Source: Sphingomonas sp. PsM26 (GTDB lineage Bacteria; Pseudomonadota; Alphaproteobacteria; Sphingomonadales; Sphingomonadaceae). Taken from it: a stretch of DNA of 36,118 nt. A program made the translations under genes and the position numbers. Each line of letters starts with the position of its first letter. Positions within the stretch are counted from its first letter, which is position 1. Location: contig JARUXA010000029.1 of assembly GCA_030433805.1 (NCBI GenBank), forward strand, positions 1 through 36,118, in the 5' to 3' direction. The notes beneath the pieces were generated by a model that was not told where the DNA came from, searched no databases, and saw nothing but the letters and a program-made list of their open reading frames with translations. This document shows, one piece after another, positions 16,103-24,500 of the stretch.

Positions 16103-16367
16103 CTGCGCTGCCAGCGTCATCGTCGCCAGCCCGACCGACTGCGCGGGCCTGCTGCCGGACAGCTGGCGTAAGCCCGTCGCCGGCGCGCCCCTTCCTCCAT
16201 ACGCGGCGGTGATGGCTGACTGGGTCGGGTTCGCGGATTTGCAAACCGCCCAACTCGACAAGGCGAACGGCCGGACGGTCGACGCGATCGACATCGTCTC
16301 GCGCTGCGAAGCGCGCGCTGCGGCGGCTCAGCAAAAAGCCCGCCCCAAGGTGCTCGGCATCTTCTGA
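16008..16367 (+). CDS. o-spanin (Rz1-like) lipoprotein, overlapping the i-spanin gene
   Basis: A 119-residue frame in a different register from the i-spanin gene. An A-I-L-A-A-L-S-L-S-S-C segment ends in a lipobox (L-S-S-C) whose cysteine codon is at 16104, two bases after the i-spanin stop, so the whole signal peptide lies within the i-spanin gene as in lambda Rz/Rz1. I place the start at TTG 16008, which has GAAGG eight bases upstream; GTG 16032 is an alternative, and an ATG at 15930 would give an overlong signal. The mature part is longer than lambda Rz1: P-D-S-W-R-K-P-V-A-G-A-P-L-P-P early, then Q-T-A-Q-L-D-K-A-N-G-R-T-V-D-A-I and a C-E-A-R helix. Start choice is uncertain; the frame itself is convincing. 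Confidence 0.7.
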   Translation: MSSRRLFQVLALAHYVVARPTRAILAALSLSSCAASVIVASPTDCAGLLPDSWRKPVAGAPLPPYAAVMADWVGFADLQTAQLDKANGRTVDAIDIVSRCEARAAAAQQKARPKVLGIF

Positions 16368-16394
16368 TCTGCCTCGAACACAGGAAGGATGCCC

Positions 16395-16769
16395 GTGGCC
16401 AATCCACCCGATATCAAGACATTCCAACGGCGCATCGATCCGAACATGCCGCGCCGCGGGTTTTACCCCGTGCTGACACGCGGCGACCTTGTGCGCGACA
16501 TCCTTCAGTCCGGCGAGGAAGTGACCTCGTTCACCGTCACCCCCAACGCCGACGCCACGGCGGCCGGTCTGGTGGTGCTCACCGAGGGCGACTTCGCGCC
16601 GCGATATTCCGGCCTCGTCTTCGCCTTCTGGGTCGAAATCGCATCCGCAATGCGCAGCAGCGCCATCTTCAACGGCACCGGCATCGTGCTCGGCGTCGAG
16701 ATCAGCTTCACGACGAATTTTCAGCAACAGGACCAGATCACGGTCGGCATTCGGGTGGCGAACAAATGA
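16395..16769 (+). CDS. Virion-region protein of unknown function
   Basis: A 124-residue protein. The AGGAAGG site at 16382-16388 touches the ATG at 16389, while GTG 16395 lies six bases after it, so the GTG is the better start. The protein begins with a polar segment (P-D-I-K-T-F-Q-R-R-I-D-P-N-M-P) and is beta-rich after that, with T-S-F-T-V-T-P-N-A-D-A-T and Q-D-Q-I-T-V-G-I-R-V near the end. I do not recognise a family. It opens a second run of structural genes after the lysis block, with the following gene overlapping by four bases. Confidence 0.65.
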   Translation: MANPPDIKTFQRRIDPNMPRRGFYPVLTRGDLVRDILQSGEEVTSFTVTPNADATAAGLVVLTEGDFAPRYSGLVFAFWVEIASAMRSSAIFNGTGIVLGVEISFTTNFQQQDQITVGIRVANK

Positions 16770-17068
16770 CCGAAGAGCCAGCAGAGACCGTCCTTGGCGG
16801 TACCGTGCACAACGGGAAGCGGGTCCGCGCAACCTTCACGTTCTATCAGGGCATGGTCGGCGTGCGCGATCGTGGCGACCAGAAAGAGGTGTCGTTCTTT
16901 GCCTCGGCAACGCCCTACCCGCCCCTGAACGTCCAAGGCCTTGTCGACGGCGAGTTGGTTACCGTTCTGCACATTGCCGAGCGCCACCTCGACGCGAACG
17001 GAAGCACCCCCCGTCCCGGTGAGATGCGTGTCGTGACACTCACCGTCGCTCCCGTCGACCCAAAGTAG
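16766..17068 (+). CDS. Small virion-region protein of unknown function
   Basis: A 100-residue protein whose ATG overlaps the previous stop (ATGA). It is beta-rich (V-R-A-T-F-T-F-Y-Q-G-M-V-G-V, then V-S-F-F-A-S-A-T-P-Y-P-P-L) and ends with M-R-V-V-T-L-T-V-A-P-V-D. No family is recognised. It lies directly before the Ig-like repeat fibre gene (nine bases apart) and is probably a structural partner of it. Confidence 0.65.
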   Translation: MTEEPAETVLGGTVHNGKRVRATFTFYQGMVGVRDRGDQKEVSFFASATPYPPLNVQGLVDGELVTVLHIAERHLDANGSTPRPGEMRVVTLTVAPVDPK

Positions 17069-17077
17069 GAAGACCTT

Positions 17078-18598
17078 TTGGCCCTTGCCCCGCTCTCGCA
17101 GACGCTCATCCTGACCGCGGATGGGTCCAACGTTCTCTTGGACAAAGCCGTCGCCATTCCGATCGGCGCGATCGCTCCACCTCCATCGTTCACCGTCGCT
17201 CCCTCGATCACGCCGGGTAGCGGCACGACGGCCACCATGTTCGCTGCCAATGACGGCACGGTGGAAGACGGCACTGTCAACGGCCGTCGCTGGCTGCTGT
17301 CGGGCATAGCGATCGGAACCGGCGCGACTGTGAAGCCGGACTCAGCCGGCAGCTTGGTGCTTGAGGTTTCCGCCCTCGGCACCGGCGGCGTGACGACGGT
17401 GAAGTCAGCCGCGGTGACCGTTGCGGCGATTCTGGCGCCGGCGTTCTCCGGAAATCCGACTGTCTCGCCCGGTAGCGGGACAACGGCAGCCACCTATACC
17501 GCGACCGATCCGACCGTCAGCAACGGGACGATCACCATGCGCCAATGGCTACTTGGCACGACCGTGCTCGGCACCGGCGCGACGATCGTTCCAGGACCCG
17601 GCAATAGCGGCAGCCTCACCCGCAAGGTGACCGCACTCGGGACCGATGGGTCGACCATCACGATCACTTCGGCGGCAGTGACGGTGTCCGCGATCCCTGC
17701 CCCCGTATTCTCCGGCAGTCCAACCATCTCGCCGACGAGCGGCGACACGTCGACCACGTTCGCCGCCACGGATCCGACCATATCGAACGGCACGATCACC
17801 GCTCGTGCATGGCTTCTTGGCACCACGATCATCGGGACCGGTTCGTCGATCGTGCCTAGTGTCGGCAATAACGGCCAGCTGACCCGCCGGGTCACCGGTG
17901 TCGGCACTGACGGTTCGACCATCGTCGCAACATCAGATGCCATCACCGTGGCCGTTGCACAGGTGATCCTGAAGGCCCTCACCGTCTCGGTTGGCAGTGG
18001 CACGGTGGGCAAGGCGATCAGTTCGACCATCTCCAGCCTGACGTCGGGCAGCCGGATCGAGCTTACCGGTGCGGGCGCGGCCGGCTTGTCGATCAGCGGC
18101 GCGGTTATCACTGGAACGCCAACGGCGGCTGGACCGGTCTATGTCGTCGAAACGCTGGCGGGTGCCACCAACTCCCCGCGGACGAGCAGCGCACTGATCA
18201 CAATTGCCGAACCAGCGCCGACGCCGACCAACACCTATGCCAACTCGACCAAGGTCTACGCGAACAACTCGGCGTTCTCGCCCGATCTGGTGGGCGTCGA
18301 GCAACGCCTCTCGGCACTTGGCGGCAGTTATGACCAGTACCGCGTTGACTACGGTACCGGGGCGAACACGGCGAGCGGTGACACCGTCTACGCCGCGCTC
18401 GTGAAGCTCCAGAACTGGATCGCTACGATAGAGGCGGCAAACGCGCCGCGCGCCTTCTTCAGCGATCCCTTCTTCGCCGACGGCATGTTCGCCCGTGATG
18501 GGACGTCGAGCACGCCCGCACCAACTCCGACGCCCACCCCCACCCCTGTCTTTTTCAGCGACTCGTTCCTTACCGACGGCATGTTCGCCCGAGGCTAA
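17078..18598 (+). CDS. Ig-like triple-repeat tail fibre / baseplate decoration protein
   Basis: A 506-residue protein with a TTG start preceded by GGAAG. After a 33-residue N-terminus come three tandem Ig-like repeats of 85-88 residues (about 34-118, 119-206 and 207-294). Each has F-S-G-x-P-T-(V/I)-S-P-x-S-G, a x-x-D-P-T-(V/I)-S-N-G-T-I-T strand, R-x-W-L-L-G-T-T, I-V-P and V-T-x-x-G-T-D-G-S-T. The next part (about 295-380) looks like another beta domain, then a spacer, and the end has the motif F-F-S-D-x-F-x-x-D-G-M-F-A-R-x-G twice, separated by a Pro/Thr repeat. No signal peptide is present. Ig-like domains of phage virions bind weakly to cell-surface glycans; this role and the terminal motif's function are inferred. 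Confidence 0.75.
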   Translation: MALAPLSQTLILTADGSNVLLDKAVAIPIGAIAPPPSFTVAPSITPGSGTTATMFAANDGTVEDGTVNGRRWLLSGIAIGTGATVKPDSAGSLVLEVSALGTGGVTTVKSAAVTVAAILAPAFSGNPTVSPGSGTTAATYTATDPTVSNGTITMRQWLLGTTVLGTGATIVPGPGNSGSLTRKVTALGTDGSTITITSAAVTVSAIPAPVFSGSPTISPTSGDTSTTFAATDPTISNGTITARAWLLGTTIIGTGSSIVPSVGNNGQLTRRVTGVGTDGSTIVATSDAITVAVAQVILKALTVSVGSGTVGKAISSTISSLTSGSRIELTGAGAAGLSISGAVITGTPTAAGPVYVVETLAGATNSPRTSSALITIAEPAPTPTNTYANSTKVYANNSAFSPDLVGVEQRLSALGGSYDQYRVDYGTGANTASGDTVYAALVKLQNWIATIEAANAPRAFFSDPFFADGMFARDGTSSTPAPTPTPTPTPVFFSDSFLTDGMFARG

Positions 18599-18622
18599 AT
18601 TTCCACAGAGAAGGAAGTCCAA

Positions 18623-21247
18623 ATGACGATTGTTTCTGCATTCACGCCTGCAACCACTGCTGCCGATGCGATGGACACACTCAACGCGCAGCTGCCACTT
18701 GGCAAGTTCTCTGTAACCCCGAAAGGCGTTCGCACGTCAGGGTCGATCGCAACCTATTTGGCGTCGACCAGCCCTACCGCTTTCGCTCCGGTACTCGGTC
18801 TTCCGGCATCACAGGTCATCGTTGACCGGCATGACACCTATCAGACCATGCATGGTTTTGGGGCGTCGCTCACTGAATCGTCGTGCTACATGCTGACACA
18901 GTACTGCACGCCGGCGCAGCGGAAAGCGATCCTGACGCAGGCGTTTGCGACCGATGGTTTTAACACTTCCCGTATCTGCATGGGCTCGAGCGATTTCACG
19001 CCGCGCCCTGCATCGGGATTTTACACGTATGCGGATGACTGGGACGGCACCGACACCACACTGCCGACCTTCACCATCCAAAAGGATCTGGAATACGTCG
19101 TACCCGTGCTGCGCGAGGCCTTGGCGATCAACCCGCAGCTGAAGTTTATCGCTTCGCCCTGGACGCCGCCTGCTAAGATGAAGAGCAGTGGCACGCTCTA
19201 TGGAAGCATCGCCAGCTTCGTTAGCAACGCTACGAACTATGCTGCGTACGCAACCTACTTCGTGAAGTTCCTCCAGGCCTATCGAGCGCTTGGGATCCCT
19301 GTGTGGGCGGTCACGATCCAAAACGAACCGATGTACGTCGGAACCGGCTATCCGGGCTGCTACTGGTCAGGCGCGCAGCTGGCTACGTTCATCGGACAGT
19401 ATCTGTCGCCAGCTTTGCAGGCCGCAGGTCTGACCGGGGTTCGTATCCTCGCCGGTGACGTTAACTGGAACCAAGCCGTCGTGCAGGGCAGCGATACGAT
19501 CCTCGTCCCCTATGCCGATTCCCAAGCGGGCCCCGTGATCGCGGGTGCAGCTTGGCACGGGTACGACGCCACCACTGGCTTCGAACCATACGATCAGATC
19601 AAGCGTTCGGCCGCGGGCAAAGAAGTCCATTTCACCGAATTCTGCAACACCTCGAAAACCAGCTCCAACACTGCCGATATGGCGGTCATGTTCGGCAACC
19701 TCGCGATCGGTGCAATCCGCAACGGCGCGCAGTCGCTCACACTTTGGAACTTGTACCTCGACCCGAATGGTCTCCCAACGCCGAGCACCACCAACACCAA
19801 ACCGGCCGCCTCGATCGCGACCGATGGCACGGCAAAGGTCACACCGCTGTCGGGCTATGCGATGCTGGCCCACCTTGCACTAGCTTGTAAGCCTGGTGCA
19901 CGGCGCTGCCGCAGCACGACGTTCGCGACGGGCAGCAAGGGAACGGACGTCATGTCGGTCGCATTCGCTAACCCCGACGGAAGCGTTGGCATCGTTCTCT
20001 ATAACGGCGCGGCAAGCGCGCGTGTTGTCTCGCTCGTCGACGCTACAACGAACCTCTGTTCGTTCGTGACGATCGCAGCGGGGGAGGCGCAGACGATCAC
20101 GTACAGCGGATTGACCGCGGCGGCGGCGGCGTTCGCCACTGGAACCATCGCGGCGCCCGGGCCCGTAACGGGTCTGTCCGCCACCTCGGGTGACGGCATG
20201 GGACGCCTTGCCTGGACCGCGCCGACCATCAAGGATGCGGCCGGGATCAGCGGGTATCTGATCCAGCGGGGTACGGTGACAGGGCAGGCGCTGCGCACCG
20301 TTGGTGCAGCCGGTCCGAACGATACGACCTTCGTAGACATCGACGTCGCCGTGGGCACCAAATACTTTTGGGTTGTCACACCCTTCGGCGCAGGCGGCGC
20401 GGCGACCGGGAACCCTGAAACGAGCGCGACCGTATCGGTTGCGGCAACGGCTCCAGGCGCGCCGGTTATCGCAGTGGCACCGGGGGATGGGCAGAACGTC
20501 ATCTCGTTGACGACGGCAGCGGCGGCCAACGGTGCGGCGGTTACCAAGTACGACCTCTATCGCTCGACCACCGCCGGGGGCGAAGGCACGACGCCGTATG
20601 TTGCCAATGTCACCTTCCCGTACACGAACACGGGTCTGACGAACGGGACGACGTACTATTACACCGCGTCAGCCACCAACTCGGCTGGCACCGGTCCGCA
20701 GAGTGCCGAGAAGAGCGGCACGCCTACGGCCGCAGTATTGGCCAAGCCCGGTCCCGGCTTGCTCGTTTCAGATGATGTGGGTGGTGGAAATGCCACCGCG
20801 CAGAACAGCATTCCAACTGCCGGTTGGTCGAATACCAGCTTCACCTTCTCGCCATCGACCTCGACGGTTGTCGCGCATAACACGGTGGCCGGTCCGGATA
20901 ACTCCACCCTCGACGCTTCCACCATCCGCTTTGTCAGCACGAGCACATCGTCTGGGTATGCGCAGGTCGAGTGCGCTACGACCGCTAACACCGGAGCAAT
21001 TGCGCTGAACGGTTCGGTCTGGCTGCGCGGCAAGGTCGGCGGGGAGCGGATCCAGCTCCTTATTCTGGGCGGTTCGCACTCCGCAGTGTCGAATGCTCAG
21101 CTGACCCTGACAACGAGTTGGGTGAAGTACACTGTCACCGGCACGCCAGCTGCCGGTGTCCGGGCGATCCTCGGTATCGGCACGGCCCCCAACACCATCG
21201 AGGATGTTTCGTTCGATGCTGCTTGGGCCAACATGGCAGCGGCGTAA
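18623..21247 (+). CDS. GH30-family glycosidase with FN3 and CBM-like domains, probable tail enzyme
   Basis: An 874-residue protein. Residues about 60-490 are a GH30 catalytic module (family of beta-glucosylceramidases, beta-1,6-glucanases and xylanases): Q-T-M-H-G-F-G-A-S-L-T-E-S, I-C-M-G-S-S-D-F near 110, A-S-P-W-T-P-P-A-K-M-K, acid/base E235 in I-Q-N-E-P and nucleophile E339 in H-F-T-E-F. Two FN3 modules follow (about 511-605 and 608-700) and then a beta-sandwich CBM-like domain (709-874). The first 50 residues have no signal peptide and look like a virion anchor. The AGAAGGAAG site precedes the ATG. The fold should be a retaining beta-glycosidase; the substrate is unknown. Position after the fibre genes and lack of a secretion signal argue for a tail depolymerase, not a host secreted enzyme. 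Confidence 0.85.
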   Translation: MTIVSAFTPATTAADAMDTLNAQLPLGKFSVTPKGVRTSGSIATYLASTSPTAFAPVLGLPASQVIVDRHDTYQTMHGFGASLTESSCYMLTQYCTPAQRKAILTQAFATDGFNTSRICMGSSDFTPRPASGFYTYADDWDGTDTTLPTFTIQKDLEYVVPVLREALAINPQLKFIASPWTPPAKMKSSGTLYGSIASFVSNATNYAAYATYFVKFLQAYRALGIPVWAVTIQNEPMYVGTGYPGCYWSGAQLATFIGQYLSPALQAAGLTGVRILAGDVNWNQAVVQGSDTILVPYADSQAGPVIAGAAWHGYDATTGFEPYDQIKRSAAGKEVHFTEFCNTSKTSSNTADMAVMFGNLAIGAIRNGAQSLTLWNLYLDPNGLPTPSTTNTKPAASIATDGTAKVTPLSGYAMLAHLALACKPGARRCRSTTFATGSKGTDVMSVAFANPDGSVGIVLYNGAASARVVSLVDATTNLCSFVTIAAGEAQTITYSGLTAAAAAFATGTIAAPGPVTGLSATSGDGMGRLAWTAPTIKDAAGISGYLIQRGTVTGQALRTVGAAGPNDTTFVDIDVAVGTKYFWVVTPFGAGGAATGNPETSATVSVAATAPGAPVIAVAPGDGQNVISLTTAAAANGAAVTKYDLYRSTTAGGEGTTPYVANVTFPYTNTGLTNGTTYYYTASATNSAGTGPQSAEKSGTPTAAVLAKPGPGLLVSDDVGGGNATAQNSIPTAGWSNTSFTFSPSTSTVVAHNTVAGPDNSTLDASTIRFVSTSTSSGYAQVECATTANTGAIALNGSVWLRGKVGGERIQLLILGGSHSAVSNAQLTLTTSWVKYTVTGTPAAGVRAILGIGTAPNTIEDVSFDAAWANMAAA

Positions 21248-21253
21248 ACCAGG

Positions 21254-21285
21254 AGGGGCAACTGCCTTACGGGTCAGTTGCCCCT
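21254..21285. terminator. Perfect 11-bp inverted repeat after the GH30 gene
   Basis: The arms AGGGGCAACTG (21254-21264) and CAGTTGCCCCT (21275-21285) are exact complements around a 10-nt loop. It lies six bases after the GH30 stop and 15 bases beyond the stop of the small opposite-strand gene, so it can end transcripts from both sides. There is no U-run on either side, so the terminator call rests on stem strength and position. Confidence 0.6.
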
Positions 21286-21299
21286 ACGGGGACGAAAAT

Positions 21300-21437
21300 T
21301 CAGAAAGCTGCGCCGAGCGTGTGACCTGTGCCCAAAAGGAAGAACGGCGCGAACACCGCAATAGGGGCGAGAAGGCCCAGTGCAGAAGCAATCAGAAGTT
21401 CCGACTTTGACCACTTCGGTGGATCAATTTCATTCAT
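21300..21437 (-). CDS. Opposite-strand 45-residue membrane protein
   Basis: A 46-codon frame on the minus strand, between the two large glycosidase genes and opposite to all other genes of the phage block. The AGGAGA site on the minus strand is seven bases before the ATG, and the frame closes at TGA. The peptide has a hydrophilic N-terminus with K-W-S-K-S-E and then a strongly hydrophobic segment of about 22 residues (L-L-I-A-S-A-L-G-L-L-A-P-I-A-V-F-A-P-F-F), a single membrane span with the positive charges on the cytoplasmic side by the usual rule. Small membrane proteins on the lagging strand of tail-fibre regions are often moron genes for superinfection exclusion or lysogenic conversion; that is inference. 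No family is recognised. Confidence 0.6.
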   Translation of the reverse strand: MNEIDPPKWSKSELLIASALGLLAPIAVFAPFFLLGTGHTLGAAF

Positions 21438-21541
21438 GGTTGTCTCTCCTGCGACTGCGACCTGAGGACGAGCCTATGCGCAGTCCGTGACAGAATCGGC
21501 ATTCATTCACAACATCTTGCATCGAAGATTGGGAACCCCGC

Positions 21542-24500
21542 ATGGCTGATATCGTCTTTGGCTCAGGCGCAAACACGCCTACGGGCGACCTATTTTCTGA
21601 GGCAATTCCGAAACTTCTAGCGCGCATCGTTCCGCGCGAACCGATGAGCAAAGTTGCGCGCATCGGCATGAACATCTCGCCGCAGAAATATTACCAGCTT
21701 TCGCGCCAGCACACGAACCTTGCGGTCGGAGGATCCGGGTTTCTGAAAGGCAGCGGTTACAGCTCTGACGATGGCGCACGCGCGATGGACGCGCGCGGCA
21801 ACCTCATCAGCATGGCTGCCGGAGAGAACTACCGGAAGATCATGATCCGACCCGGAAGGGACCCGCGCAAACTGTGCATCAAGTGGACACAGACTGGCGA
21901 CGAACGTGTTGCCGAGGTGATTCCGCGTCAGGAGACCGGCGGGCATCCGGCGAAGATCGACCAGCTGACGAAGCTCGCCGACGGCTGGTACACCGTTATG
22001 TGGACGCCGAACCCCGATTATCCGGAGGAGGTTGCCCAGATCGTCGTGGCCTTCAACAGCGCGAGCGGCAACGGCAAGGTGATGAACCTTCTCGTGACGG
22101 AATGCGACGACGCCGGCGTGCCGCTTACCGACGAGTTCTGGCTGCCAAGCTTCGTTGCCGATGTGTCGAAGCTGAGCAGCTTGCGCAATCTGGACTATTC
22201 GCGCGCGAACGGCACGACGTTCATGTACAGCGCAGAGCCGATCACGTGGGCCGATCGCACTCCTGCGGGCTCCCTCGGCGCGACGGACTTTTGGGAGCCG
22301 CCCGTCCTTTCGCTTGGCGGTATCACGTTCAGCGAGCCGGACTATGCCGGCGACGGCGCGTGGGGCGGCGATGGCGAGGTGCTGGTCAACGGCATGGGCA
22401 GCCGGGCTATGGCGCATGCTTATGGCGCCCGCGGTAACAATTTCAGCATTGCGATCAAAGCGCCGAGCGGCTCCGGCGATGTGACGTGGTCCGGGACGTA
22501 CCCCGGCCGGATCATCATCACGATTACGCCGCCCTCGACCGTCACGAGCGAGGCGGACGTCGCCAACTTTTACCAGAACCACCCCACGGCCAACTGGCTG
22601 TTGCGGGCCAAATGGGATGTGGCCGCGTCACTCAACGGGGTGACGATGAACGTCACTCGCGGCAGCGGCATCAAGGTTGGCGACACCATCCCGACCTCCG
22701 CAGGAGTCCCCGCGAACACGACCGTCAGTGCATTCGGCACGGGCACTGGGGGCGCGGGCACCTACGTGCTCAGCACGAACGTCGGCAACCTTGGAAGCAA
22801 GACGTTCATCATCCCGCGCGCACCGCAAACGTTCGCGGCGACGTCGCTGACCGGCGGCACCTTCCCCGTCAACCGCGACGGCTGGTCGGTCGAAGACCAC
22901 ATCCTGCTCTGCAACAAGGCGGGCACAGACGCACACGTCTGCGTTTCGCTGATGGCGTCGCCTGATTACATCCGCGGCCTTTGCGAATTTGCCCGGGACA
23001 ATCTCAAGCCGGGCCTGCGGTTCTGGCTCGAGCTGGGCAACGAGATCTGGAATTTCGGGACCTACTATTCGCACGGCTGGCAGGTCTGCCGAGCGATCGG
23101 CCTTCTCTATCCGTCTGACACGGGCACTGACCTTCGCCGGACGGCTGCCGACAAGTACGCCTTCAAGCATGGCTACGCCTGGCTCTGCAAACGCGCATAC
23201 ACCATCGCGAAGGACGTCTTCGCGGCGAACCCGTCCCGCTTGGTCCGCGCGACCGCAGGTATGCAGCAGGTCAATCCCGCCGCAGGCGAATGCTCACTCC
23301 TGTTCGATACCCTGGGGATGAAGGATTACACGGACACGGGCATGCCCGCGCTGTACGAGTACAGCCAGCTCGGCGACAGCACCGACGCTTGGAAAGATGG
23401 AACGTGTCAGGGCCAGTGGATCACCGGCAAGTCGTACGCGATGCTCCAGTATTTCACCGATTTCACGACGCAGAAGTGCTATTACACGATGGTGCCGCAC
23501 ACCTCGACGACGCTCGCTGCCGACCTGGCCGCGGGCAAGATCGTGGAGGCTGCCGGCCAAGGTCTCCTGTACCCTGCCCTGCGCGGGCAGGAATTGGCGA
23601 TCGACCATGCCGTCGAATGGGCGACCGAATTTGGCGCGCGCGTCAATGACCGCGGCATTCCCCTGAACTTCAGCGCCTATGAGGGCGGCGCGACCGGCCT
23701 CGACGTGATCTACCGTGAAAACTTCGTCGTCAGCACCATGGCCATCAGCGGGACCGACTTCGTCCTCACCGTCGACAGCACCGATGCCGCGAACGTCGGC
23801 GGCAGGCCAGTGGCCGGCGATTACATCTATAGCAACCGGTCGAACGTCACCGGCTTCGGCGGCAATATGCTGGTCAAGGCCGTCGCCACGAACGGTGACA
23901 ACTGGACCATCACCGTCGCCTCATCTGGAACCCCCACTACGATCCCGGCAGCAATCAGCGTGGCCTATGGCATCCAGAGCCATAACCAGCTGATGTACAA
24001 GATGCTGCTCAACTACACGAACTCGTACGAGAAATATTACGCCCAATCCTACCACGTGTCGGAGGTGCGGCGCCGCATTCCCAACCTCGATATCGCAGTC
24101 GACTTCAACTGGGAGATGGGCACCCCGGTCCCGAACAAGAACCACAACTATCATATCCGCGTGTCGCCATGGTCCGCACCGGAGTACAGCCGACGGTGGC
24201 AGGCCATGCTCGACGGCCAGGCCGGAAAGTACGTGGCGTACCCCGTGCCCGGGCAGGCGACGAAGCCGGTCATCACCAGCGCAGGATACGACAGCACCGC
24301 GCAGACTGCGGTCGACCTGACCTTTCTGAACGCCACGGTGGTCAATCACTGGCTGGTCGACGGCGTGGCCGTATCGAGCGCCGACACGTACACGCCCACA
24401 CCGGCGCAAGCGATCGCCGGTTCGAAACTTGTTCGACGCCAGGTAACGACCGACGCAAATGGCATCGTCACGCCGTATCTGAGTGATCCAATCCCGATCC

